Shown here: positions 42,616-52,174 of the stretch, piece after piece
Position numbering within the stretch: the first letter of the stretch is position 1
Layout of the letters: every line of letters begins with the position of its first letter
Notes under the pieces: generated by a model
Told to the model about the DNA's origin: nothing
Database searches by the model: none
What the model saw: the letters and a program-made list of their open reading frames with translations, nothing else
Position numbers and translations under genes: made by a program
Origin: Acidobacteriaceae bacterium KBS 89
GTDB lineage: Bacteria; Acidobacteriota; Terriglobia; Terriglobales; Acidobacteriaceae
Assembly: GCA_000381605.1 (NCBI GenBank)
Contig: KB906759.1
Location: 62,001 to 126,000 of the forward strand
Reading direction: 5' to 3'
Length of the DNA: 64,000 nucleotides

Positions 42616-42961
42616 GGCCCGGAATGCGTGCCGGAAGCTTGGCCCCTTGGCGCGCAGGTGGATTCGTGGGAAACCATCGCATCCACTCCTCATTCATGCC
42701 CGCAAAATCGTCCTCGTCCGCCAGAATGACCGTGGCGCTGGCGATTTTTTCCATTGACGTTCCAGCCGCCTCTAAAATGGCGGCAATGTTGGTCAGGCAT
42801 TGCTGTGTCTGCTCTTGAACAGTAGTTCCCTTGATTTGACCTGTCTCGGGGTCTATCGGCGCTGTGCCCGAAACGAAGACGAGACCTGCTGCCTTGACAG
42901 CTTGACTATACGACGGCGACGGCATTGCCGCCTTGGATGTGAAGACGATTTGTCGCGTCAT
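42581..42961 (-). CDS. RidA/YjgF-family imine deaminase
   Basis: A 126-residue trimeric-fold protein of the RidA family: YSQAVKAAGLVFVSGTAP at the start, QTQQCLTNIAAILEAAG in the helix, SATVILADEDDFAGMNE, and a closing PARQGAKLPARIPGLKVSI. The position of the conserved RidA arginine (xxPARxxxxV) is kept, but the chain reads QGAKL rather than the usual TAV/ACV sequence, as in the Rid subgroups outside RidA proper. Members hydrolyse reactive 2-aminoacrylate imines, or 2-aminomuconate in kynurenine/anthranilate degradation clusters. Its nearness to kynA-kynU makes the second role worth considering. Confidence 0.85.
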   Translation of the reverse strand: MTRQIVFTSKAAMPSPSYSQAVKAAGLVFVSGTAPIDPETGQIKGTTVQEQTQQCLTNIAAILEAAGTSMEKIASATVILADEDDFAGMNEEWMRWFPTNPPARQGAKLPARIPGLKVSIAAIAEI

Positions 42962-43317
42962 AATGGACTCCTATGAACATGCACTAAAAGGTGCTAACGT
43001 GCGGCGTTTGCAGCAAGGACAATCGCGCATCGGTACGATCTAAATTGCTCGTGTGCCTCAGAATACTATTTCCCACGCAGGGCGGATACCGATGCAATTC
43101 TGGCGAACATCGCCAAATACGCTCATTGGCGGTTGGCAGATCCCGAGCCGGGCGCTGGCCATAGCCCAGCACTCCAGAAATAACGAGTGGCGGGCAAACC
43201 GCACCTTGGTCGTTGGCGGCTGATCGCAGGTAAATGTGGACCTGTGCTTCGCTCTGCATCAAGAGTTGACGGTGGATCTAGGCCATCGTCACCACCATAT
43301 GCCCTTCGGAACCTATA
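42962..43317. other. intergenic gap upstream of kynA
   Basis: About 355 bp between the RidA start (minus) and kynA start (plus). It should hold the divergent promoters of both genes. No repeat, hairpin or reading frame with supporting features was seen. Confidence 0.5.
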
Positions 43318-44187
43318 ATGCGAGAGATGTCTTCGTCAGAAAAGAATCAGCGATCTCTGGAAGCTGGCATCGTTACCGATTTCAAGGATCGGATGAGCTA
43401 TGCAGGCTATCTCTGCCTTGATGGCCTGCTATCGCAACAGCAACCCCTCTCCCAGCCACCGCACCATGATGAAATGCTGTTCATCATTCAGCACCAAGTC
43501 GCGGAACTCTGGATCAAGCAACTGATTCACGAGTTGGAGGCAGCGATCCGTCATGTGCAGCAGGACCAGCTCGATCCCTGTTTCAAGATTCTGTCGCGTG
43601 CCAAGCTCATCCAGATGCAGCTCTTTGACCAATGGGCGGTATTAGAAACGCTCACTCCATCGGAATACATGGAATTTCGTGGAGTGCTTGGTCATGCCTC
43701 CGGCTTTCAGTCATATCAGTACCGCAAGCTTGAGTTTCTGTTAGGGAATAAGAATCAGGATGCGCTCAAAGTGTTTGCCCATCAGCCGGAGATCCATGAG
43801 GATTTGCAGCGGGCGCTTGAGTCCCCCAGCCTGTATGACGAATTTCTACGGCATCTCAAGCGACGCGGCCTTGCTGTTCCTGAAGTGTGCGTCGAACGCA
43901 ATTGGTCCGAGCCTCATCAGAAGAACGATGAACTTACAGAGGTCTTTCGACAGATCTACGAGCATCCACGCGAGCATTGGGACGCATATGAGATGTGCGA
44001 AAAGCTGGTTGATGTAGAAGAATACTTTCAGCTCTGGCGCTTTCGCCACATGAAGACCGTCGAGCGCATCATTGGCTTCCGCCCCGGCACCGGAGGTTCA
44101 TCGGGTGTTGGCTTTCTGCGCCAAGCACTGGAATTGACTTTTTTTCCTGAGCTCTTCGCGGTCCGCACAGGATTGAAGCAGCGATGA
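43318..44187 (+). CDS. kynA: tryptophan 2,3-dioxygenase
   Basis: A 289-residue haem dioxygenase with the full family pattern: [33 protein letters not shown], the [18 protein letters not shown] block with substrate-binding Tyr and Arg, and [19 protein letters not shown] carrying the proximal haem His (near residue 243) and the flexible loop that closes over tryptophan. It opens the indole ring to N-formylkynurenine. It overlaps the kynureninase gene by four bases (ATGA), so the two are translated together. The second ATG (43327) is an alternative start. No formamidase gene (kynB) is seen nearby. Confidence 0.96.
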   Translation: MREMSSSEKNQRSLEAGIVTDFKDRMSYAGYLCLDGLLSQQQPLSQPPHHDEMLFIIQHQVAELWIKQLIHELEAAIRHVQQDQLDPCFKILSRAKLIQMQLFDQWAVLETLTPSEYMEFRGVLGHASGFQSYQYRKLEFLLGNKNQDALKVFAHQPEIHEDLQRALESPSLYDEFLRHLKRRGLAVPEVCVERNWSEPHQKNDELTEVFRQIYEHPREHWDAYEMCEKLVDVEEYFQLWRFRHMKTVERIIGFRPGTGGSSGVGFLRQALELTFFPELFAVRTGLKQR

Positions 44188-45413
44188 ACACCCCGGCGGG
44201 AGGGAGCCCTACGATAGACAGAGCCGTTGCACAACTCGGTTCTGGTCCGCTTACAGAAGAATCTGTGCAACAGCACATTGCGCCGTTGTTTTCCCGCGTG
44301 TTGGCCAGTGATCGCGTCTACCTCGCCAACCACTCTTTAGGTCGTCCACTCGACGCGATGGCAGAAGACGTGCGCGAAGCGACTTCGTTGTGGGAGACAA
44401 AGCTCGGTGATGCCTGGGATGCTTGGCTAGCCGAACAGGAGGCCTTTCGCTCTCGTATTGCTCAACTCATCCGTGCTCCGCGTGTTGATTGCATTGTGCC
44501 GAAGACATCCGCCGGACAGGGCCTGCGCGCTGTGTTGAATGCGCTGCCCGGAACCCCGCGTGTCTTGAGCACGCGCGGAGAATTCGACTCCATCGACCTG
44601 CTGTTGAAACAGTATGCGACCCTTGGACGCATAGAACTGAGTTGGGTTGAAGTCGATGCTGAGGGCCTATTTACGGTGCCGGCGATAATCCGTCATCTAC
44701 GACAGGAGATTGATCTCGTCGTGATCTCTCAGGTCATGTTCATGAACGCACAAACAGTACATAATCTGGAACAGCTCGCCGACGCGTGCCACAGTGTTGG
44801 CGCAAAGCTGTTGGTCGATTCCTATCATGCTGTAGGCGTCTTTCCCGTGGATGTCGTCGGCATGCGCGCTGATTTCGCCATCGGCGGCAGTTATAAATAT
44901 CTTCGTGGTGGCCCCGGCGCATGTTTTCTCTACCTGTCACCTGAAATTCTTAGCAGCGGACTGCGCCCACTCGATACAGGTTGGTTCGCGCGAGAAGACA
45001 CGTTTGGTTATGAGCGCCACGAACCGCCGCTGCTGCGTGCAGGTGGCGACGCCTTTCTCGAATCGACGCCTCCTGTGCTTACCTACTATCAGGCACGTAG
45101 TGGGCAACAGTTTACGTTGGCCATCACGGTGGAACGCCTGCGCGAATATGGACAAAAACAACTCAGCCAGTTGAAACTTTATCTTGCTGATGCTGGAATC
45201 AAGGCAATTGGAGGCGATGACAACCACGGTGCTTTTCTCTGTGTTCGTCATACGAATGCCAGCGATCTTGCCAAACGAATGGCCGCTAGTAATGTCATCG
45301 CTGACTCTCGCGGTGAATGGCTGCGTCTTTGCCCCGATTGCCTCACACGAGAGGATGAGCTGCGAACAGCGGCTTCTGCCTTACACAGAGCAGTGGAGCA
45401 AATGCATTCTTGA
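44184..45413 (+). CDS. kynU: kynureninase-type PLP enzyme
   Basis: A 409-residue class V aminotransferase-fold enzyme. [12 protein letters not shown] matches the kynureninase N-terminal pattern, [15 protein letters not shown] contains the PLP-ring Asp and His, and [18 protein letters not shown] has the Schiff-base lysine near residue 237. It should split kynurenine into anthranilate and alanine. The four-base overlap with kynA supports this assignment over other class V enzymes such as cysteine desulfurases. Together the pair turns tryptophan into anthranilate once a formamidase, absent here, removes the formyl group. Confidence 0.92.
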   Translation: MNTPAGGSPTIDRAVAQLGSGPLTEESVQQHIAPLFSRVLASDRVYLANHSLGRPLDAMAEDVREATSLWETKLGDAWDAWLAEQEAFRSRIAQLIRAPRVDCIVPKTSAGQGLRAVLNALPGTPRVLSTRGEFDSIDLLLKQYATLGRIELSWVEVDAEGLFTVPAIIRHLRQEIDLVVISQVMFMNAQTVHNLEQLADACHSVGAKLLVDSYHAVGVFPVDVVGMRADFAIGGSYKYLRGGPGACFLYLSPEILSSGLRPLDTGWFAREDTFGYERHEPPLLRAGGDAFLESTPPVLTYYQARSGQQFTLAITVERLREYGQKQLSQLKLYLADAGIKAIGGDDNHGAFLCVRHTNASDLAKRMAASNVIADSRGEWLRLCPDCLTREDELRTAASALHRAVEQMHS

Positions 45414-45448
45414 GTACCGCCAAGCTCGGTAAAACGCTTCCGGCCAGT

Positions 45449-45482
45449 GGCTCTCTCAATAAGCTGAGCGGTGGAGAGAGCC
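45449..45482 (+). terminator. hairpin after kynU (candidate terminator or attenuator)
   Basis: GGCTCTCTC (45449-45457) pairs exactly with GAGAGAGCC (45474-45482) around a 16-base loop. It lies between the kynU stop and the next ATG pair at 45515. There is no T-run directly after it, so it may be an attenuator or mRNA-stabilising stem instead. Confidence 0.45.
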
Positions 45483-45514
45483 AACTCTCATGTTTTTTCA
45501 AGGCATCATACCTA

Positions 45515-47434
45515 ATGATGCTCGCACGCTTGGCCATGGCTCTGCTCTTCGTTGTCGTTGCCTCGCCTGCCCAGGTCATCACCGTCTCTCCCGACGGCCC
45601 CATCAGAACCCTGACAGAAGCCCGTGATGCAGCCCGCGCACAGCGTCGCTCCGGCATCACTGGCCCCATCACCATTACGGTTCGCGCTGGAACGTATTTT
45701 CTTCCTGAGACACTGGTCCTTGGTTCGGAGGACAGCGACACCATCTGGGAGGCAGCTCACGGCGAGCACCCTGTCGTTAGCGGCGGCCGGATCATCTCCG
45801 GCTGGACCAGGACCTCCGGTGCGGCATGGACAACGAACGCTCCAGGCCCTTACTTCAACCAACTATTTATCAACGGCAGGCGCGCTGCTCGCACACGTAC
45901 CCCGAAGGATGGCTTCTTCCACTTCGAGGGAGGCGGAGCCCCCAACAGACCTCTTCAGTTACATTTTCACGGCAACGACATCCAACAGGAGTGGGTCAAC
46001 CAACCAGACGTGGAACTCGTAGGCTTCATGGCCTGGGGTGATTTCCGCACTCCCATCACGCGCGTCGATCAACAGGGCCATCTGGCCGAACTCGGTCCCA
46101 CCCAGTCTTTTGCCAACGAAGAGAATGCTCGCTATTTTGTTGAGAACGTGCCCGGTGCCCTCGATATTCCGGGTGAGTGGTATCTTGACCGGTCCACGCA
46201 AAAAGTCTCCTATATTCCCCTTCCAGGGGAGAACATGAAGCAAGCCAGGGTAATTGCGGCGGGACTGGAGCGTTTGGTCCTTGTGCAGGGGAAGCCGGAA
46301 ACGGGGGAGCTTGTGCGCAATGTCGTCTTCCGTGGCCTGACGTTCGAGCACGCGGACTGGAATGTGGGACCGCAAGGTTACTTTGACCCCCAGGCTGCCA
46401 TCATCGCTTCCACCGCGGTGGAGGCAGTTGGAGCTGTCAACTTCCTCGTGGAACGATGTACGTTCGCTCACTCTGGTGGATATGCGCTCGAACTAGGGCG
46501 GGGTTCGCAACACAACCAGGTGCTCGCAAACGAGTTTTACGATCTGGGAGCCGGTGGAGTCAAAGTAGGAGAACCAGATCTAAGGGAGAATCCCGCGGAA
46601 CAGAACTATGACAATGTCATTGCCGACAACCAAATCCACGATCTCGGCCTTGTGTATGCAGCCGGTGTCGGGATCTGGGTATTGCAGAGCGGAAGCAATC
46701 AGATCCTTCATAACCATGTGCACGATCTTTACTACACCGCCATCTCTGTGGGGTGGACCTGGGGATACGGGAAAAATCAATCCAGTGGGAATTTGATCGC
46801 GTTCAACGACCTCCACTCAATCGGCAAGAACATGCTCAGCGATATGGGCGGAATCTATACCCTTGGCGTCCAACCTGGGACGGTCATTCAAAATAACGTG
46901 ATCCATGATGTCTCGTCGTACACCTACGGAGGGTGGGGAATCTATCTGGACGAAGGGTCAAGCGATATTCTGGCCGAGAGCAACATTGTCTACGATTGCA
47001 AGAGCGCGGGCTTTCACCAGCATTATGGCCGCGACAATTTCCTGCGGAACAATATCTTCGCGTTCAATCACGAACACGAACTGATGCGCACACGGTCCGA
47101 GCAGCACGTCTCATTCACTCTTGAAAACAACATCGTCTACTTTGACCAGGGCGATCTCCTCGGGGCCAATTGGGCGGATGGAACCTTCAGGATGCGGGCA
47201 AATCTGTACTACAACGCACGCAGCAACGATGTCTATTTCCTGGACAAGTCCTTCGCCGCCTGGCAGGCCACAGGCCAGGACCAGGGTTCCCTCATTGCAG
47301 ATCCTCTCTTCGTCAACGCAGGAAAACTCGACTTTCGCCTGCAACCAAAATCGCCCGCGCTGCAGTTGGGCTTCCATCCGATCGATATGACAACAGTCGG
47401 CCCCAGGAGGCCTGCAGGTGCAGACATGTGGTAA
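45515..47434 (+). CDS. exported right-handed parallel beta-helix protein (carbohydrate-active type)
   Basis: About 639 residues. The signal peptide MLARLAMALLFVVVASPAQ follows ATG 45515, preferred because the region before it contains a strong hairpin; the frame extends upstream to 45410. The mature protein begins ITVSPDGPIRTLTEARDAAR, the usual opening of secreted beta-helix enzymes, and has a jelly-roll-like insert before many helix turns with Asn ladders (NQVLANEFYDLGAGGVKVG, NQILHNHVHDLYYTAISVG, ESNIVYDCKSAGFH). Relatives include pectate lyase-like and GH120-like proteins. Which bond it cuts cannot be told. It is on the same strand as kynAU but probably unrelated in function. Confidence 0.82.
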   Translation: MMLARLAMALLFVVVASPAQVITVSPDGPIRTLTEARDAARAQRRSGITGPITITVRAGTYFLPETLVLGSEDSDTIWEAAHGEHPVVSGGRIISGWTRTSGAAWTTNAPGPYFNQLFINGRRAARTRTPKDGFFHFEGGGAPNRPLQLHFHGNDIQQEWVNQPDVELVGFMAWGDFRTPITRVDQQGHLAELGPTQSFANEENARYFVENVPGALDIPGEWYLDRSTQKVSYIPLPGENMKQARVIAAGLERLVLVQGKPETGELVRNVVFRGLTFEHADWNVGPQGYFDPQAAIIASTAVEAVGAVNFLVERCTFAHSGGYALELGRGSQHNQVLANEFYDLGAGGVKVGEPDLRENPAEQNYDNVIADNQIHDLGLVYAAGVGIWVLQSGSNQILHNHVHDLYYTAISVGWTWGYGKNQSSGNLIAFNDLHSIGKNMLSDMGGIYTLGVQPGTVIQNNVIHDVSSYTYGGWGIYLDEGSSDILAESNIVYDCKSAGFHQHYGRDNFLRNNIFAFNHEHELMRTRSEQHVSFTLENNIVYFDQGDLLGANWADGTFRMRANLYYNARSNDVYFLDKSFAAWQATGQDQGSLIADPLFVNAGKLDFRLQPKSPALQLGFHPIDMTTVGPRRPAGADMW

Positions 47435-47570
47435 ATGCCGGGCTCATAAAAAGCGACGTTGCAGTAGGTTTACGCGAAATTGCCTACGCGGGTTCGGAAG
47501 TTGCGCCCTGTCAGTTACGAGATAAGCGTTCCTCATGACCATTTACGGACCGCAACCTTTCAGAGACCCC

Positions 47571-47602
47571 GTTACCACTAACCGGGTATTATTTGTGGTA
47601 AC
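47571..47602. promoter_or_regulatory. perfect 8-bp inverted repeat in convergent gap
   Basis: GTTACCAC (47571-47578) and GTGGTAAC (47595-47602), 16 bases apart. It sits between the convergent ends of the beta-helix gene and the permease gene. It could be a weak terminator stem or a binding site; a TTGTGG-16-TATGAT promoter-like pair overlaps it on the plus strand. Confidence 0.35.
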
Positions 47603-47668
47603 TGGAAAATACCGTATGATTTGCGATCTCGCTGCCAGCTCTTGCAGGATGGCCGGGTTTTGAAGAGA

Positions 47669-50218
47669 TCAGTCTGTCCGCAGCGCCTGCATTGGCTCTA
47701 CATTAGAAGCTCTTCGCGCCGGCAACGCACTGGCAACGACCGCGCTGAGCGCAAGCACCGCGCAGGCCACGACCAACGTCGACACGTTATACCCCTTCAC
47801 CTCGTAGAGCTGCGACTGGAGATAGTGCCCCGCCAGGAGCGCCGCTGGCACACCAAGCAGCAGCCCAATCGCCGTCTGCACTACGGCGCCACGAAGCACT
47901 AGCCGCATCACGCTGCAGCGGTCCGCTCCCAGCGCCATCCTAAGCCCGATCTCCGGGATGCGCCGGGCAACCCCATACGCCGTCACTCCATACACCCCCA
48001 CCGACGCCAGCAGCAGCGCCAGCGCGCCGAAGATCGTCGTTAGTCTCACCACCAGCCTCTGCTGCGTAAAGTAACTGCTCACTTGGTCGTCGTACGTCGT
48101 CAACCTCCGGATCGTGATGTCGGGATTGATCTGCTGCAGCGCTAACCGCACCTCGGCCGTTGCCGCTGCCGGGTCTCCCTGGTAACGGACGATCAGGTTT
48201 GACGCATAGTGTTTGAACCTCTCATTCTTATTCGCCTGCTCTTTCAGACTCGGTACGGCTGGGATCGCATCGAAGTTCGTCGCCTGCGCCATCGGTGTGA
48301 AGAACATTGGCCGCGTCTGTTGGCTGGGATCGCCATATTTGCTGTCGTCAACCACACCAACGATCTCGTACTCGCCCGGCATACTCCCGTCCGGCCCGAA
48401 GCGCATCCCGATCGGCTCCTTGGCATCCAGAAACCTCTTCACAAACGTCTGGTTCACCACGGCGACATGCGTGCTCGTGGCCGAGTCGCGCTCCGTGAAC
48501 GTGCGCCCCATCAGAACTCGCGTTCCCACGGCGTCAAAGAACCTGGGGCTTACCGCGCTGTAGCTTGCATACTTCGGCACATTCAGATCGCCGCCCTCGA
48601 TCGCGATGGCGGTATTCCAGTTGTTGAACGACATCGGCCCGTAGGTCGCATATGTCGCGTCATGCAGTCCGGGAATCGCGGCAAAGGTCTGGTCGATCTG
48701 CCGGTACAGCGCGTCAAGCTGTTCATACTTGTAGCCCGCCGCCTGGAGATCGATAAAGGCGATGAGCCTCCCCTGCGTCTGAAAATGGAAGTCCTGCTTC
48801 TCCAGCCTCTGCAGGCTGACGATCAACAGCCCCGCCGTGCTCAACAGAGCGACCGAGAGTGCAGCCTGCAGGATGACCAACCCCCGCTGCAGCAAACTCG
48901 CCCCGCCGACGCTGCGGTTCGCGCTACGCAGAGCATCCGCCGGGTCGGTGCGCGAGGCAATCCACGCCGGGGCAATCCCGAAAAGGATTCCCGCGACCGC
49001 TGAAACCGCCAGCGCGAATCCGAGCACCGGCAGCGAAGGGCTTGCGCTCAATGGATCGATCGTCACGCCCCGCATTGCCAGTGCCAGCATCCCTTTCACG
49101 CCCGCATACGCCACGATCAGTGCCAGCCCACCCCCGAGCAGCGACAACACCAGCGACTCGACCAGCATCTCCCGCACCAGACGCGAGCGCGACGCCCCAA
49201 GCGCTGTGCGAACGTTCAGCTCCTGCTGCCGCGCCACGCCGCGCACCAGCATCAGGTTCGCCAGGTTCGCACACGCAATCAGCAAAACGAACCCGGCGAT
49301 CATCTGTAGCATCGTTAGACTCTTCTCATACTGGTTGCGCAGGTCGTTGATCCCATCACTCGCGGGAGCAAGCTCCGTCGTCTGCTTCGCGATCTCCGTC
49401 TCAGTGTCGTACGTTGCGGCGCCGCGGTTCGCGCGTATCCATTGCATCAGCTCCACCTTGATCGCGCTCTCCACTGCAGGAACCGTCTTCGGATCGCGGA
49501 CGCGCACGAGGATGTCCAGCCAGTGCGACTGCGGCAGCTTCATCAGCTTACGGTCCGGATTCAGGACCGGCTCCTGCGCCAGCGTGAGCCACACACCTGC
49601 CGGGTCCGCCGTGTTGCGATCGCCAAGAAAATCCGCCGCGCTGATGCCCACGACGGTTACCGGAGTGCCCGTCAGCATGACCGTCTCGCCCACTAGCCCC
49701 GGATCTCCATGAAACTTCGTCTGCCAGATGGCGTGACTGATCACCGCTACCGCCGGCGCACCTTCCCGGTCATCCTCCGGACGCAGCAGCCGTCCTGCAA
49801 ACGGTCTCACCCCCAGCACTGAAAAATAGTTCCCCGAGACTACGCGCACATCCACCGGCTGCCCCGCCGAGTCCCCTTTGCGCCGCGCGCTCGTCCTGAT
49901 CACCCCGGCCTGGGTCGCGGCCATGCCGTCCGTCCCCGGCGTCTGGTCGCGCAGGTGGCGATAAAGGTCATACGAGAAGATGTACCAGTTGCCAAGCAGG
50001 CCGCCTTCAACGCAGCAGCCGGTCTTCTTGCCTACCTTGTAGAGCTGCTCCGGGTGCTCGACTGGCATAGACCGCAGCAGCACCTGGTACGACAGCGTGA
50101 AGATCGCCGTCGTCGCGCCGATTCCAAGCGCCAGCGTCAGCAGCGCCGTCGTCGCAAATCCAGGCGCGCGCCTCAGCCTTCTGAATCCATACCGCACATC
50201 CTGCAGGATCGATCCCAT
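47669..50218 (-). CDS. MacB/FtsX-type ABC permease of the long acidobacterial class (ADOP type)
   Basis: About 849 residues with the architecture of the duplicated MacB-like permeases that are abundant in Acidobacteriota. It opens with DVRYGFRRLRRAPGFA and a first span (TALLTLALGIGATTAIF), then a large periplasmic MacB_PCD domain (VRVVSGNYFSVLGVRPFAGR), a cluster of three spans with an FtsX domain (LLIACANLANLMLVRG, QELNVRTALGASRSRLVREM), a second span plus periplasmic domain (RFFDAVGTRVLMGRTF) and a final FtsX domain (RIPEIGLRMALGADRCSVMRLVL). ATG 50218 has GAGGTGA upstream; the longer frame to 50338 has none. No ATPase or membrane-fusion gene is adjacent. Probably exports or senses a peptide or other toxic compound. 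Confidence 0.9.
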   Translation of the reverse strand: MGSILQDVRYGFRRLRRAPGFATTALLTLALGIGATTAIFTLSYQVLLRSMPVEHPEQLYKVGKKTGCCVEGGLLGNWYIFSYDLYRHLRDQTPGTDGMAATQAGVIRTSARRKGDSAGQPVDVRVVSGNYFSVLGVRPFAGRLLRPEDDREGAPAVAVISHAIWQTKFHGDPGLVGETVMLTGTPVTVVGISAADFLGDRNTADPAGVWLTLAQEPVLNPDRKLMKLPQSHWLDILVRVRDPKTVPAVESAIKVELMQWIRANRGAATYDTETEIAKQTTELAPASDGINDLRNQYEKSLTMLQMIAGFVLLIACANLANLMLVRGVARQQELNVRTALGASRSRLVREMLVESLVLSLLGGGLALIVAYAGVKGMLALAMRGVTIDPLSASPSLPVLGFALAVSAVAGILFGIAPAWIASRTDPADALRSANRSVGGASLLQRGLVILQAALSVALLSTAGLLIVSLQRLEKQDFHFQTQGRLIAFIDLQAAGYKYEQLDALYRQIDQTFAAIPGLHDATYATYGPMSFNNWNTAIAIEGGDLNVPKYASYSAVSPRFFDAVGTRVLMGRTFTERDSATSTHVAVVNQTFVKRFLDAKEPIGMRFGPDGSMPGEYEIVGVVDDSKYGDPSQQTRPMFFTPMAQATNFDAIPAVPSLKEQANKNERFKHYASNLIVRYQGDPAAATAEVRLALQQINPDITIRRLTTYDDQVSSYFTQQRLVVRLTTIFGALALLLASVGVYGVTAYGVARRIPEIGLRMALGADRCSVMRLVLRGAVVQTAIGLLLGVPAALLAGHYLQSQLYEVKGYNVSTLVVACAVLALSAVVASALPARRASNVEPMQALRTD

Positions 50219-50485
50219 TGCGTCACCTCGGGCGGATTTTGGCGTTGATGATATGCCATCGCAGCCACTTAGAAGGCACATCACATGCCAAATCTCGCCA
50301 CGTTGCTGTAGTAGTAGAACCAGCAGCTTAGGGTCCACGCCACACCCAGCGGAGTACGACGCATGTCCAATTTCAAACTGAACCGTCCACTATCGAACGG
50401 CACCTTTCTGGATATCCGGTGCCGGTTCGCGCTCGGAGGTACCTTGCTGTTTTGGAATTCTGGTAGATAATCGGCCGTTCGGAAA

Positions 50486-51364
50486 CTATCCCGACGTGCC
50501 CGTGAAGAGGTCGGCCGCAGGATCCGTCAAGCGGTTGCACTGGGCAGTCGCATGGGGGTTGTTTGCGAACCGATCGGGGTAGGTTGCGGCCAGAAATTCT
50601 TGCCAGTGTCTCTCAACTAAAGCCTGGCTATCGGAGGTTTTGAATACAACCTCGACGTAGTAGGAGGAGATGGGAAGGGCGCGAGGTGTGTCGCTCGCAC
50701 GGCAGAGATACGCAATTTTTGGCTCCTGCTGGGATGCGGCCATGGATTCAGCAGGCGACAAGCCGGGCTCCGTGCCAATGAGCGCCGCAGGTCCGTCACG
50801 GGGATTGACCGCGACCGCCCGGGCGGCCGTGGTGCTTCCGATTAGAACAAAGCGAAGCTCCGTGGCGGGTGGCAGCAGAAGCCGCTGGTTTGATGTAGGT
50901 GCGGTGGCGAGCCCGAGGATTCCGCGAGGCGGGCTGGCTTTACTGCCCTGCTCCGTAGCGATGACGGAGCCCGCGCCCGAGAACACCTGGAACTTTCGGC
51001 CTTTAACGGTCAATCCCGTGAGCTGTGTAAGCCAGCCTGTATTGTTGTTGAGCAGAACAACGGTTGCTCGGGAACCCGGCGCAATCGCCTGGCCATCAAT
51101 GATGTTGACTGACGCGGAATATTGTCTACCAAGTGAGGCATGGTCAGAGTCGATGGGGTCAGCCAGCGTTACGGACACGACCGTGCCGGCGGGTAGAGCT
51201 ATTTCAGATCCGGAAGTGGGCTGCGGCAGCATCTTGGGCGACGCTGTGGACAAACTAAATGCACCTGTTTGTCCTTTTTCTGTGTCCAGCCGCACCATCC
51301 GGAATACGCGATTCGAGACAAGAATCGTGCACAAGAGACAAAACCCAAGGGTAAGGAACTTCAT
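50486..51364 (-). CDS. secreted/anchored acidobacterial protein with beta-rich domain
   Basis: About 292 residues from ATG 51364 (GGGGTGG upstream), with a hydrophobic N-terminus (FLTLGFCLLCTILVSN). A beta-rich region follows: ALPAGTVVSVTLADPIDS, YSASVNIIDGQAIAPGSRAT, LTGLTVKGRKFQVFSG and LLLPPATELRFVL. This resembles the surface or pilus-type TrbI-like folds seen in Acidobacteriota and the domain in the gene at 18920-19738. The C-terminus has a helical SSYYVEVVFKTSDSQALVERHWQEFL. No catalytic motif. Upstream (51422-51431) is the palindrome GAGTATACTC, a possible operator. Confidence 0.65.
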   Translation of the reverse strand: MKFLTLGFCLLCTILVSNRVFRMVRLDTEKGQTGAFSLSTASPKMLPQPTSGSEIALPAGTVVSVTLADPIDSDHASLGRQYSASVNIIDGQAIAPGSRATVVLLNNNTGWLTQLTGLTVKGRKFQVFSGAGSVIATEQGSKASPPRGILGLATAPTSNQRLLLPPATELRFVLIGSTTAARAVAVNPRDGPAALIGTEPGLSPAESMAASQQEPKIAYLCRASDTPRALPISSYYVEVVFKTSDSQALVERHWQEFLAATYPDRFANNPHATAQCNRLTDPAADLFTGTSG

Positions 51365-51639
51365 AACCACCCCCGCCAGGGATCGTTCGAGCCCGGGGAG
51401 TGCATCCCTGGAATGAGTGCTGAGTATACTCCCGAACGCCACGGAGGAGTATCAGTGATTTTGGCAAGCAGAGGGGGCTGGTCAAGACCACTCATCCTAA
51501 ATACGCGGGTAGGCGGCACGAGCCCTAGGCAACAGCATATCGAACTGCCCGAAAATTCGGGTTTTGAGCAAGTTCACCGGGTCAGCGAGTTCGGCGGGTT
51601 GAACTTAGTCAAAACCCCGTTAATGAGATGGTCCGCCGC

Positions 51640-51999
51640 TTGAGCTCCACAGTGAAGTGGGAGCTCCAAGGTGTCTATGACAAAGTAAAAAACCAGTCTC
51701 CTTCTAGAGACGGACCGCCCCGGTGTACTTCGTCAGGCGATACAGGTGGTCCGCAAGGGAGGAACGCTTTCCATTCCGGGTGTCTATGGGGGCTGCTCGA
51801 TAAAGTGCCATTTGGTGCCGCGTTCGGAAAGGGCATCACGATGAAGATGGGTCAGACCAACATGCATAACTACATGAAGCCTCTACTCAAACGAATCGAG
51901 CAAGGCCAGATCGATCCGAGCTATCTCATCTCTCAACGCATCACGCTCGAGGAAGCACCTGAGATGTATAAGATATGGCGCGATAAAAGGATAATGTAA
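51640..51999 (+). pseudogene. C-terminal remnant of zinc-dependent alcohol dehydrogenase
   Basis: Read in two frames: one gives [20 protein letters not shown] and [10 protein letters not shown], then the next gives [34 protein letters not shown] and ITLEEAPEMYKIWRDKR, ending at 51999. This is the end of the formaldehyde-dehydrogenase-like MDR family (GxVYGGFLDK.P.GA...KG...K.GQTH.H.Y.KPLLERI). A frameshift lies near 51795, a further shift near 51700, and the N-terminal zinc-binding domain is missing. It contributes nothing functional. Confidence 0.65.
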
Positions 52000-52174
52000 C
52001 AAAGATCGTCATCGATCCCTGGGCCGACCGGCTATCTGCATAGCCGGCAGTTCGGCGCGACCGCTACTACCACTCGCTCGCAAACCCTCTGGCTGGTGGA
52101 TGGGATGCCGATATGCGAGGAGGCTGGTGGCCAGAGGGGAGGGTCTGTCGGGTCGAAGGGATAATCTGCAGCTC

